NCBI GenBank assembly: GCA_003154335.1
Contig: PMDE01000030.1
Span: 35,553-43,157 of the forward strand
DNA from: Methanoregula sp.
GTDB taxonomy: Archaea > Halobacteriota > Methanomicrobia > Methanomicrobiales > Methanospirillaceae
DNA length: 7,605 nucleotides
Direction of reading: 5' to 3'
In this document: one piece after another, positions 1-5,448 of the stretch
How positions within the stretch are numbered: position 1 is the stretch's first letter
Layout of the letters: each line of letters begins with the position of its first letter
The notes under the pieces: generated by a model
Database searches by the model: none
What the model saw: only the letters and a program-made list of their open reading frames with translations
What the model was told of the DNA's origin: nothing
Made by a program: the position numbers and the translations under genes

Positions 1-632
1 GCAGCAAGATATTTTCTCAGTATTGCCGGATCTTTTGTATCGCGGTATATCACGAATGCCGCTTCAGTAGCAGCCTGGAAATTGCGGGTTCTGATAAGGG
101 CATCGACATATTCATGGGATTTTGTCGCGGCCATTCCGACAACAGAATGGGTGGTGAGCGCTTCTCCTGGTTCACCCATCTCAATAAGGACCCGCATCAG
201 GTTTTGTAAATCCCCTGGTTTTTTCCCCAGTTGCACAAGGCGCCTGAGTACAGGGAGAGCACCCCGGTAATCCTTATGGGAGAGAAGATACTCCGCATAG
301 CTCCTGAGAGCGTCCTGGTTAGTAGGATCGAGATGAACGGCTGTCGCGTATTCCCCGATTGCACCTTCATCCTTTCCCGCCTCAAGCACTTTAGCCAGGT
401 AACTATGGACATAGGACGATTCCGGCATCTTTTGGGCAAGATCCCGGAAATAAACTTCAGCATCTTCAAGTTTTCCCGTACTGTAAAGGTTGGTAGCAGT
501 GAGAATTTCTATTGCTGAATCCTTACCCTTCTCAAGAATACACGTGCAGAGCTGCAATGACTCCAGGTACCTTCCGTCTTCAAAAAGCCTGAATGCTTCT
601 TTTTTCTGCTCTTCGCGGGTTGCAGGTATCAT
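1..632 (-). CDS. Soluble TPR-repeat protein, C-terminus cut off by the window edge
   Basis: The frame is open from an ATG at 632 to the window edge, giving 210 codons with no stop. The protein begins MIPATREEQKKEAFRLFEDG and is a run of helical pairs with TPR-like spacing: a unit near residues 9-40 (AFRLFEDGRYLESLQLC), one near 45-75 (LYSTGKLEDAEVYF), one near 79-110 with the typical ending HLDPTN, and a more divergent one at 112-145 (LLSHKDYRGALPVLRRLV). There is no signal peptide or membrane segment, so it is probably cytoplasmic. TPR domains are protein-binding scaffolds; no catalytic domain is visible in the part present. Its ATG overlaps the stop codon of the upstream glycosyltransferase gene as ATGA, which implies one transcript and coupled translation. 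It may support or organise that enzyme, but this is inference from position only. The missing C-terminus could carry another domain. Confidence 0.8.
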   Translation of the reverse strand, partial: MIPATREEQKKEAFRLFEDGRYLESLQLCTCILEKGKDSAIEILTATNLYSTGKLEDAEVYFRDLAQKMPESSYVHSYLAKVLEAGKDEGAIGEYATAVHLDPTNQDALRSYAEYLLSHKDYRGALPVLRRLVQLGKKPGDLQNLMRVLIEMGEPGEALTTHSVVGMAATKSHEYVDALIRTRNFQAATEAAFVIYRDTKDPAILRKYLA

Positions 633-1336
633 GATCGCTTAAAACCGGACCTGACCACAAAAAGACCAAAAAACATCCCGATCATATCTCTCTTCTTAAC
701 CCGGGAGTCCCCCTTGTTCTGCCATTCAATGGGTACTTCAACAACTGAGTATCCTGCATTCCGGAGTCTCCAGAGCAGCTCGACATCGAATTCAAATCCC
801 CGGGAGACCATCTTGGGCAACACTGCATCAATTGCTGATTTTTTAAATGCCTTTGCCCCACACTGGGTGTCATGGTAGCGTATACCAAACAGGATCCTGA
901 TAATAAGGTTAAACGCACGGCTCTCCAGCTGCCGCATAATACTCTGGCGCACCTTAAGGGTTGCTCCTGGAATCCATCGTGAGCCAATCGCACCGTCGGT
1001 CGTGGAAAGGGTCAGGAAAAGGCGTTTCATCTCATGGATGCTGGTAGAGCCATCGGCATCGAGGTACCCGACAAGAGGCGACCGGGCGGATTTCAGGCCG
1101 GCGATTACCCCCCCTCCCTTTCCGAGGCGGTGATCAAACTGAAGACAATGGATCCTCAGATCTTTTCTTGACTCCGCAATCTGGTCGACCGTAAGGGCAG
1201 TACCGTCTTTCCCGTCGCATATAACGATTATCTCCCCTTCAAAATCGGTGATGGACTCAAAGAGCGGAACGATCCGGTGTTCCTCGTTATACGCGGGTAT
1301 CACAAGGCTGTATCGCGGCTCAGGAGCGGTGGACAT
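629..1336 (-). CDS. Family 2 glycosyltransferase, dolichyl-phosphate sugar synthase (ALG5/DPM) type
   Basis: The 235 aa product shows the GT-A motifs of this family in order: VIPAYNEE (12-19, nucleotide-sugar binding), DGKDGT (41-46), GKGGG (72-76), the metal-binding DADGS (93-97, the DxD site), GSR (118-120), DTQCG (156-160) and FEFDVELLWR (181-190). Enzymes of this type move a sugar from UDP-glucose or GDP-mannose to dolichyl phosphate on the cytoplasmic membrane face, supplying lipid-linked sugar for N-glycosylation or surface glycans. The DADG form and DTQCG resemble eukaryotic ALG5 (glucose). The actual sugar cannot be read from sequence. There is no C-terminal membrane domain, so association with the membrane would be peripheral. 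I chose the ATG at 1336 because the conserved domain begins about ten residues later; a TTG at 1429 would add 31 unconserved-looking residues. The stop TGA overlaps the ATG of the following TPR gene. Confidence 0.88.
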   Translation of the reverse strand: MSTAPEPRYSLVIPAYNEEHRIVPLFESITDFEGEIIVICDGKDGTALTVDQIAESRKDLRIHCLQFDHRLGKGGGVIAGLKSARSPLVGYLDADGSTSIHEMKRLFLTLSTTDGAIGSRWIPGATLKVRQSIMRQLESRAFNLIIRILFGIRYHDTQCGAKAFKKSAIDAVLPKMVSRGFEFDVELLWRLRNAGYSVVEVPIEWQNKGDSRVKKRDMIGMFFGLFVVRSGFKRS

Positions 1337-1371
1337 GATGCGAAAGTCTTTTTTGGTACTATCTGCTGACA

Positions 1372-1380
1372 GATATTTAT
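1372..1380 (-). promoter_or_regulatory. Possible TATA box for the glycosyltransferase gene
   Basis: Read on the minus strand, ATAAATATC lies with its centre about 40 bases before the chosen ATG at 1336. With the usual archaeal spacing of about 26 bases, transcription would begin near 1350 and leave a leader of roughly 14 bases, in which no clear ribosome binding site is visible. The preceding purine run GGGGAG could serve as the TFB-recognition element. The box suggests the glycosyltransferase gene can be expressed apart from the small gene upstream of it. Confidence 0.4.
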
Positions 1381-1440
1381 CTCCCCTTTGTGGTTGTGAA
1401 AGGAGGTTTCCTGCGCCTGATTGGGGCAAACCTCATCCCG

Positions 1441-1459
1441 GAAAATAAAACCGGACGGT
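1441..1459 (-). terminator. Possible T-rich terminator after the small hypothetical gene
   Basis: On the minus strand a short GC-rich dyad, ACCG-TC-CGGT (1459-1450), runs straight into TTTTATTTTC (1450-1441), about 37 bases after the stop of the 76-residue gene. The two-base loop is too small for the whole dyad to form a hairpin. The T-rich tract itself is the stronger sign, since archaeal termination mostly needs oligo-T. Confidence 0.35.
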
Positions 1460-1495
1460 CCTTCATAGTACTTTTAGCAGAGTTTCCCCATAACG

Positions 1496-1726
1496 TTACT
1501 GGTGTTTGCCCAGATGTTGTCCAAGTACGGTTTCAGGGCGGTACTTCTCTGCCATTGACAGCGCAGTCTGGCGAAGTGCATGGTGCTCGGCAAGGCAACT
1601 CTGGGGTGGCGGTGAGTTCCTGAGGATTGCTGATGTATTTTCGGTAACCTGGATCAGCTCGGTTGCGATAAGGGCATTCAGCCAGATCAAATCCGCCAAC
1701 ATCTCTTTAATTTCCGGCTCATTCAT
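1496..1726 (-). CDS. Small hypothetical protein, 76 aa, mostly helical
   Basis: I do not recognise the family. The predicted protein starts MNEPEIKEMLADLIWLNALI and looks like two helices (about residues 4-34 and 43-62) separated by a turn containing PPP at 39-41. It has one cysteine (44), no signal peptide and no membrane segment, so it is probably cytoplasmic. Codon choice and composition match the neighbouring genes, and the reading is amphipathic as a real helical protein would be. The ATG at 1726 sits about 28 bases from the centre of a good TATA box, so the transcript would be leaderless or nearly so. The frame stays open upstream to 1849, which would add a CLYC motif from a start at 1768, but that start would lie upstream of the box. 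The gene is divergent from the thioesterase gene and 160 bases before the glycosyltransferase gene on the same strand. Confidence 0.5.
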   Translation of the reverse strand: MNEPEIKEMLADLIWLNALIATELIQVTENTSAILRNSPPPQSCLAEHHALRQTALSMAEKYRPETVLGQHLGKHQ

Positions 1727-1749
1727 ATACCATACGTCGTTTTGCCGAC

Positions 1750-1758
1750 AATATAAAC
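1750..1758 (-). promoter_or_regulatory. TATA box for the 76-residue gene, possibly shared with the divergent thioesterase gene
   Basis: GTTTATATT on the minus strand is the closest match to the archaeal TATA consensus in the window. Its centre lies about 28 bases before the ATG at 1726, the distance expected for a leaderless message. Its plus-strand reading, AATATAAAC, is also A+T-rich and could serve the thioesterase gene, but transcription would then start near 1780 with a leader of about 60 bases. The minus-strand assignment is the better one. Confidence 0.5.
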
Positions 1759-1842
1759 AGATTGACATCGGGATAAACAGGTCATGCACCGGGATATCCG
1801 CAATCTTAATCTCTGGTATGGTAAAATCAGGTAATGAAAACA

Positions 1843-2262
1843 ATGTCATATAATGAAAAAATTGAAAAAGAAGGGAGGAGCGCGAACCCTTTTTTTTGCC
1901 TGATGGGGATTGACGTTGTCAGTGCAGAACCGGGAAGGGCAATACTGAAAATGCGGGTCAGGCCCGATATGCATAACGGTGTCGGCTGGTTACAGGGGGG
2001 GATCCTTGCAGCAATTGCGGATGAGGCGATGGCGCTCGCCCTCTACCCGATGCTGTTCGACACTGAAGGGATCGCGACAATCTCCGAGTCTACCAGTTTT
2101 ATCAAGGGAACAAAGGATGGTTTCATTGTTGCGGAAGGAAGGGTCATCAAGAAGGGAAGGCGGGTTGCTTTTGCAGAAAGTGAAGTATGCGTTGACAACG
2201 AAGAAAAGACGATGCTTTCCCGGACATCGGCAGCATTTGCCGTAACTACAAATAAAAAATAG
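1843..2262 (+). CDS. PaaI/4HBT-type hotdog-fold thioesterase
   Basis: The 139 aa product has the length and pattern of a single-domain hotdog acyl-CoA thioesterase, expected to be a cytoplasmic multimer cleaving acyl- or aryl-CoA to the acid and CoA. The core motif is HNGVGWLQGGILAAIADEA at 44-62. It keeps the conserved Asn45, the Gly-Gly at 52-53 at the start of the hotdog helix, and Asp60, the acidic residue at the catalytic position in this family. Gln51 stands where many PaaI proteins have His, a known variation. Strand-like segments follow (ATISESTSFIKG, FIVAEGRVIKKGRRVAFAESEV). The substrate is not predictable. Of two in-frame ATGs (1834 and 1843) I chose the second, because AGGT at 1829-1832 is ten bases away from it but only one base from the first. 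The first would add MKT. Confidence 0.87.
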   Translation: MSYNEKIEKEGRSANPFFCLMGIDVVSAEPGRAILKMRVRPDMHNGVGWLQGGILAAIADEAMALALYPMLFDTEGIATISESTSFIKGTKDGFIVAEGRVIKKGRRVAFAESEVCVDNEEKTMLSRTSAAFAVTTNKK

Positions 2263-2327
2263 CATTAATCAGCTCTGAAAAACCGGACATGAATCGTGTG
2301 CGTTTATTCCAAAAGCGGATTGTTGAA

Positions 2328-2341
2328 TTTCTCTTTTTTTT
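2328..2341 (+). terminator. T-tract terminator after the thioesterase gene
   Basis: TTTCTCTTTTTTTT begins 66 bases after the thioesterase stop codon and is the longest T run in the window. Oligo-T on the non-template strand is enough for archaeal RNA polymerase to stop, and no strong hairpin precedes it. Confidence 0.5.
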
Positions 2342-2407
2342 GTCATCGCCTATTCTCTGTGATTATGTGGCTGAGCCTTCTCTCTCCACGGATGGGGAGG
2401 CAGTCCA

Positions 2408-2430
2408 GGGGGAGTATCCACACTCCTTTT
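2408..2430 (+). terminator. Terminator-like hairpin with T tail, second site after the thioesterase gene
   Basis: GGAGT (2411-2415) pairs with ACTCC (2422-2426) around a six-base loop, can be extended by two G-T pairs, and runs directly into TTTT followed by ATT. It could be a backup terminator for read-through from the thioesterase gene or the end of a small RNA. Its distance of 150 bases from the stop codon makes the assignment uncertain. Confidence 0.35.
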
Positions 2431-2493
2431 ATTCCAGGTTTTTTTCATCGAAGTTTGGCAGGGATTGTCGCATTATTGAGGTGAGACCGGGAG

Positions 2494-2534
2494 GAGGAAA
2501 CAGAAGCACAATGTGCCGGAGTCTCTGTTTCTTT
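2494..2534 (+). repeat. Nested hairpin: outer GAAACAGA/TCTGTTTC, inner GCAC/GTGC
   Basis: GAAACAGA (2497-2504) is perfectly complementary to TCTGTTTC (2524-2531). One A-T pair flanked by two G-T pairs can lengthen the stem to eleven. Its 19-base loop holds a second small hairpin, GCAC (2506-2509) with GTGC (2513-2516) around AAT. The 3' arm is also complementary to a downstream segment, so two folds exclude each other. The structure is visible in the sequence; a role as an RNA element is inference. On the minus strand the same pairing exists, so the direction is not fixed. Confidence 0.45.
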
Positions 2535-2548
2535 AGATTTCAACAGAG
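2523..2548 (+). repeat. Alternative hairpin CTCTGTT/AACAGAG sharing an arm with the preceding hairpin
   Basis: CTCTGTT (2523-2529) is perfectly complementary to AACAGAG (2542-2548) across a 12-base loop. Its left arm is the same segment used as the right arm of the 2494-2534 hairpin, so only one of the two can form at a time. Such an arrangement is seen in attenuators and riboswitches, but no gene lies downstream on the plus strand before pyrG, and a minus-strand gene lies in between. Confidence 0.4.
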
Positions 2549-2557
2549 CCACTAAGC

Positions 2558-2582
2558 CCTTAAAAACGTGCTCTTTTTAAGG
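2558..2582. repeat. Perfect 9-base inverted repeat CCTTAAAAA / TTTTTAAGG
   Basis: CCTTAAAAA (2558-2566) and TTTTTAAGG (2574-2582) are exact reverse complements around a seven-base spacer, CGTGCTC. It could act as an intrinsic terminator for RNA from either strand, since each reading ends in a T run. Each arm also resembles an archaeal TATA box pointing outward, so a regulator site or divergent promoter cannot be excluded. It follows directly after the two competing hairpins. Confidence 0.45.
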
Positions 2583-2806
2583 ATCCCCGGGTCCCGGCCA
2601 CGTGGCAACCGGAAGAGTTTTTTGAATTTTAAATACTGAATCTTTTCGAGGCGCCGCTTTCCGGGTGAAAGCATTCATCGTAACTTTGGGAACGGAATAA
2701 TCACGTAGGCTGATCCAGAGGCTGCTATTTCTTATGAATGTTCAAAAATCTGAATCCTGACAAGGGTTTTATTCCTTGCTATCCGGGCCCGAAATGGTGA
2801 TATTCA

Positions 2807-2868
2807 CTAAAAAATGTAAAGCACAAATCATCGTTTTGTGTGAGGGTAAAGTGGATATTCAGCCCTCA
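2807..2868 (-). terminator. Tandem hairpins and T6 tract ending the membrane TPR gene transcript
   Basis: Read on the minus strand, 52 bases after the stop codon comes a stem TGAGGG (2868-2863) with CCCTCA (2846-2841) around a 16-base loop. Directly abutting it is CACAAA (2840-2835) with TTTGTG (2827-2822) around seven bases. After CTTTA comes CATTTTTTAGT, with the six T at 2813-2808. Two stem-loops back to back followed by a T run make a plausible 3' end for the membrane TPR gene and may protect its message. Confidence 0.4.
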
Positions 2869-2919
2869 TCGTCCCTGGCCATTTTAATTATCTCATGATA
2901 AAAGAATTCCCCGGGAAAA

Positions 2920-3678
2920 TTAATTCTTCTTTCCTTTGGTGTTCTTTTTCTCTCCGGATTTTTTATCAGCCGTTTTCTTACCCTGAGGTATCTTTTCATC
3001 TTGTTTCTTTTCTGCAGGTTTGCGGAACATAATGAACCAGATCACACCCCCGACAGCTATTACCAGGATTATTATACCGATAACCATCGTCGTCTGGTTC
3101 GCGGCCCCGGCGGCGCTCCTTGCCTTTGCGAGTCCTGCGATGGAATACGTGTCATTCGGGTCAATTGTATTGGCCCTGGAATAAGAATCGACTGCTTCCT
3201 GGTATCGGCCCAACTGGAAAAGAGTATCGCCCCTGTTATTCAGTGCCGGTAGGGAGGCATTGTTGATCAGGAGTACTTTATCATAGGCATTGAGTGCTTC
3301 CTGATATTGTCCGAGTTTGAAGAGAGCATAGCCTTTATTGTACCAGAGTTTTTCATCGTTCTGATAGATTACCAGCCCCTGATCAAGTGTCTGGATCGCA
3401 GCAGAGTAGTTACTCAGCTGAATCAGTGCATACCCTTTGTCCTGGTAGATGTACAATAAGGCATCTGACTGCCGGATCATCGTAGTATTCGAAGCAAGTG
3501 CCTGGTCAAAAGCTACAATCGCCCTTTCATATTCTTTTGATTCGAGTAAATTTACCCCGATATTGTAAAAATTCGTTGCTGAATCTGACGTCTGGTTCCC
3601 GGCAGCCGGCACCGGCTGTACGAAAACGCCAATCAATAAGAGAATTGCCAGAATATGGACAATTTGTCCGATTTTCAT
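2920..3678 (-). CDS. Secreted or membrane-anchored TPR protein with C-terminal transmembrane segment
   Basis: The 252 aa product has a clear signal peptide (MK, hydrophobic 8-20 ILAILLLIGVFV, then QPVPAAG, cleavage probably near 26). Four TPR units follow: 33-66 (FYNIGVNLLESKEYERAIVAF), 74-107, 110-143 (NKGYALFKLGQYQEALNAYD) and 144-177 (NNRGDTLFQLGRYQEAVDSY, ending IDPND). A transmembrane helix lies at about 198-217, and a lysine-rich tail of about 34 residues ends the protein. The TPR domain should face outward with the basic tail in the cytoplasm. Six Asn-X-Ser/Thr sites (28, 64, 90, 140, 175, 194) all fall in the exterior part, so it may be N-glycosylated. It probably binds other envelope proteins; the partner is unknown. 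I chose the ATG at 3678, after AGGATAGGT, because the signal peptide begins there; an ATG at 3702 would add eight polar residues. It is divergent from pyrG. Confidence 0.82.
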   Translation of the reverse strand: MKIGQIVHILAILLLIGVFVQPVPAAGNQTSDSATNFYNIGVNLLESKEYERAIVAFDQALASNTTMIRQSDALLYIYQDKGYALIQLSNYSAAIQTLDQGLVIYQNDEKLWYNKGYALFKLGQYQEALNAYDKVLLINNASLPALNNRGDTLFQLGRYQEAVDSYSRANTIDPNDTYSIAGLAKARSAAGAANQTTMVIGIIILVIAVGGVIWFIMFRKPAEKKQDEKIPQGKKTADKKSGEKKNTKGKKN

Positions 3679-3855
3679 ACCTATCCTGTAGGATTCTGGC
3701 ATACATGAATGTTGCTTTTAACGCAAATGCTAAGAACAATAGTTAAGGAAACGATAGGAAAAATGGTAAAATAACGTCGTAAAATTCTCCTCTCATCACG
3801 ATAAGATAACACTAAAAGGTTTGTGAGCAAAATGTAAAGCAATCGGGGAGATCAC
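3679..3855. promoter_or_regulatory. Divergent promoter region between the membrane TPR gene and pyrG
   Basis: This A+T-rich 177-base spacer must hold the start signals for both genes. On the minus strand, GTTAAAAG near 3715-3722 lies at a distance that would start the TPR message near 3692, about 14 bases before its ATG. On the plus strand the best candidate for pyrG is CTAAAAG at 3812-3818, giving a start near 3840. Neither is a strong TATA match. A seven-base direct repeat, GTAAAAT, occurs at 3766-3772 and 3779-3785, 13 bases apart, and could be a regulator site. Confidence 0.35.
3845..3850 (+). promoter_or_regulatory. Ribosome binding site deciding the GTG start of pyrG
   Basis: GGGGAG stands five bases before the GTG at 3856. 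No in-frame ATG precedes it: the nearest upstream ATG (3832) is followed at once by TAA. The site therefore fixes GTG as the start, and the protein begins with the conserved KYIIITGG strand of CTP synthases. Confidence 0.7.
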
Positions 3856-5436
3856 GTGAAATACATTATTATCACCGGCGGAGTGATGAGTGGACTGGGG
3901 AAGGGGATTACCGCGGCTTCGGTCGGGCGTATCCTGAAGAACCGTGGCTACCGGGTAACGGCAGTAAAGATCGATCCATACCTGAATATTGATGCAGGCA
4001 CAATGAACCCGGCACAGCACGGTGAAGTGTTTGTGCTCAAGGACGGAAGTGAGGTCGACCTCGACTTAGGTAACTACGAGCGGTTCCTTGATATCGAACT
4101 CACTGCCGGTCATAATATCACAACCGGAAAGGTATACCGCACCGTTATCGAAAAGGAACGCCGGGGTGACTTCCTTGGTGAAACCGTGCAGATTATCCCT
4201 CATATCACGGACCAGATAAAGACCTGCATACGGCAGGCTGCAGAAGAAAAATTCCCAGACGGTTCCACCGCTGATGTATGCCTTGTTGAAGTAGGCGGTA
4301 CAGTTGGTGACATAGAGAGCATGCCGTTCTTAGAAGCAATCCGTCAGATGAGCGGGGAACTTCCTGAACACCACTACATCCTCATCCATGTAACGCTCAT
4401 CCCCGAGGATACCATGGGGGATCTCAAAACAAAACCCACCCAGCACTCGGTGAAGGCACTGCGGGAGCTGGGTCTTCATGCGGAAATCATCGTTGGCAGG
4501 AGCGAGAGGCCGATCAGCGCCAACACCAAACGCAAGATTTCTGCATTCTGCGATCTTCCCCAGAATGCCGTTATCTCTGCGGCTACTGTTCCTGATATTT
4601 ATGAAGTTCCCATGGAGATGGAAAAAGAAGGTATCGCCGAAGTCTTGTCTGCACGCCTCGGGCTTGAGAAACGCGATGCTGATACCAGCTGGTACCGTCT
4701 GGTGACCAAGGAATATACCCGCAGGATAACCGTGGCAATCGTGAGCAAATATGGTATCGAGGATGTGTATATCAGCATAAAAGAAGCCCTCAAACATGCG
4801 GGAAGGGCACTTTCCACCGAGGTGAAGATCGGGTGGCTGGACGCAGAACGGTACGAGAGAAGCCAGCTGAGCGATTATGACGGGATATTAATCCCCGGCG
4901 GGTTCGGCAAACGCGGGATTGAAGGAAAGATAGAAGCCATCAGGTTTGCCAGAGAGAACAACATCCCCTTCCTGGGGCTTTGCCTGGGATTCCAGCTGGC
5001 GGTTGTCGAGTATTCCCGGCATAAAGTGAACATCGCTGATGCCACCAGCGAGGAATTCGGGGAAGGTTCCCATGTGATTGCTCTCCTCCCGGAACAGGAA
5101 GGACTCCATGAACTGGGTGGTACGATGCGGCTGGGCAATTACGTAGCGGATATACGAAAAAACACTCTGGCAATGAACCTGTATCGGGAGAAGGAGATCA
5201 CTGAGCGGCACCGTCACCGGTACGAGGTGAACCCGGAGTATATTGACCGTCTGGAGAAGGCGGGGCTGATCTTTTCGGCAACCAATAAAAACCGTATGGA
5301 GTGCCTTGAACTTGCCGACCACCCCTTCTTCTTTGCAACCCAGTTCCACCCGGAATTCAGGTCCCGCCCGACCCGTGCTTCGCCGCCCTACCTGGGTTTT
5401 GTTGAAGCATGCGGTGCAAACAAACGAACAAAATAA
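3856..5436 (+). CDS. pyrG: CTP synthase (glutamine-hydrolysing)
   Basis: CTP synthase turns UTP, ATP and glutamine into CTP, the last step of pyrimidine nucleotide synthesis, in the cytoplasm as a tetramer. The 526 aa product is full length. The N-terminal synthetase domain (1 to about 270) carries the P-loop GGVMSGLGKG (8-17, Lys16), KIDPYLNIDAGTMNP (38-52), LDLGNYERF (69-77, with a metal-binding Asp) and VEVGGTVGDIESMPF (144-158). The class I glutaminase domain (about 290-520) has GGFGKRG (348-354), the nucleophile Cys376 in GLCLGFQ, the lid motif GGTMRLG (421-427), and the catalytic His498 and Glu500 in FHPEF. All key residues are intact, so both ammonia release and transfer should work. 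It starts at GTG. Twelve bases separate its stop from the guaAb start, which points to one transcript. The family is regulated by CTP and GTP at the protein level; no operator is obvious. Confidence 0.97.
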   Translation: MKYIIITGGVMSGLGKGITAASVGRILKNRGYRVTAVKIDPYLNIDAGTMNPAQHGEVFVLKDGSEVDLDLGNYERFLDIELTAGHNITTGKVYRTVIEKERRGDFLGETVQIIPHITDQIKTCIRQAAEEKFPDGSTADVCLVEVGGTVGDIESMPFLEAIRQMSGELPEHHYILIHVTLIPEDTMGDLKTKPTQHSVKALRELGLHAEIIVGRSERPISANTKRKISAFCDLPQNAVISAATVPDIYEVPMEMEKEGIAEVLSARLGLEKRDADTSWYRLVTKEYTRRITVAIVSKYGIEDVYISIKEALKHAGRALSTEVKIGWLDAERYERSQLSDYDGILIPGGFGKRGIEGKIEAIRFARENNIPFLGLCLGFQLAVVEYSRHKVNIADATSEEFGEGSHVIALLPEQEGLHELGGTMRLGNYVADIRKNTLAMNLYREKEITERHRHRYEVNPEYIDRLEKAGLIFSATNKNRMECLELADHPFFFATQFHPEFRSRPTRASPPYLGFVEACGANKRTK

Positions 5437-5448
5437 CGGAGTAGTGCC

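Larger units (their letters stand above)
2263..2919. other. 657-base convergent intergenic region without a convincing gene
   Basis: Two genes point into this stretch and I see no credible protein gene in it. Open frames on either strand are short, rich in Cys, Phe, Ser and Arg, and lack family motifs. It contains a T-tract terminator near the left end, several perfect inverted repeats between 2408 and 2582, and a tandem hairpin terminator for the minus-strand gene at the right end (listed separately). Minor elements are a 10-base palindrome GCCACGTGGC at 2597-2606, a TATA-like TTTTAAATA on the plus strand at 2627-2635, and an inverted repeat CAAGG/CCTTG at 2761-2778. No tRNA fold, C/D box guide or transposon end was recognised. 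An unannotated small RNA is possible but not shown. Confidence 0.6.

Noticed and set aside
1337..1429. N-terminal extension of the glycosyltransferase from a TTG at 1429
   Set aside because: It would add 31 residues with no family similarity and would include the TATA-like box; the ATG at 1336 fits the family.
1506..1853. 115-codon plus-strand frame opposite the 76-residue gene
   Set aside because: It lacks a ribosome binding site and family motifs, runs into the thioesterase start, and the minus strand has the better promoter and composition.
2289..2555. Open frame of 88 codons on the plus strand in the convergent spacer, including a 14-codon ATG frame from 2511 after GGAGGA
   Set aside because: The composition is not protein-like (Phe/Ser/Cys/Arg clusters), it lies across a T-tract and hairpins, and no gene follows that a leader peptide could control.
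2822..2873. C/D box guide RNA on the minus strand (two ACGATGA copies and one CTGA)
   Set aside because: The boxes do not match the consensus C box, and the spacing leaves no room for a guide segment. A terminator explains the structure better.
2811..3841. 13-base repeat AAAATGTAAAGCA at 2811-2823 and 3829-3841
   Set aside because: One such match is expected by chance at this length in A+T-rich spacers, and the flanks do not match.
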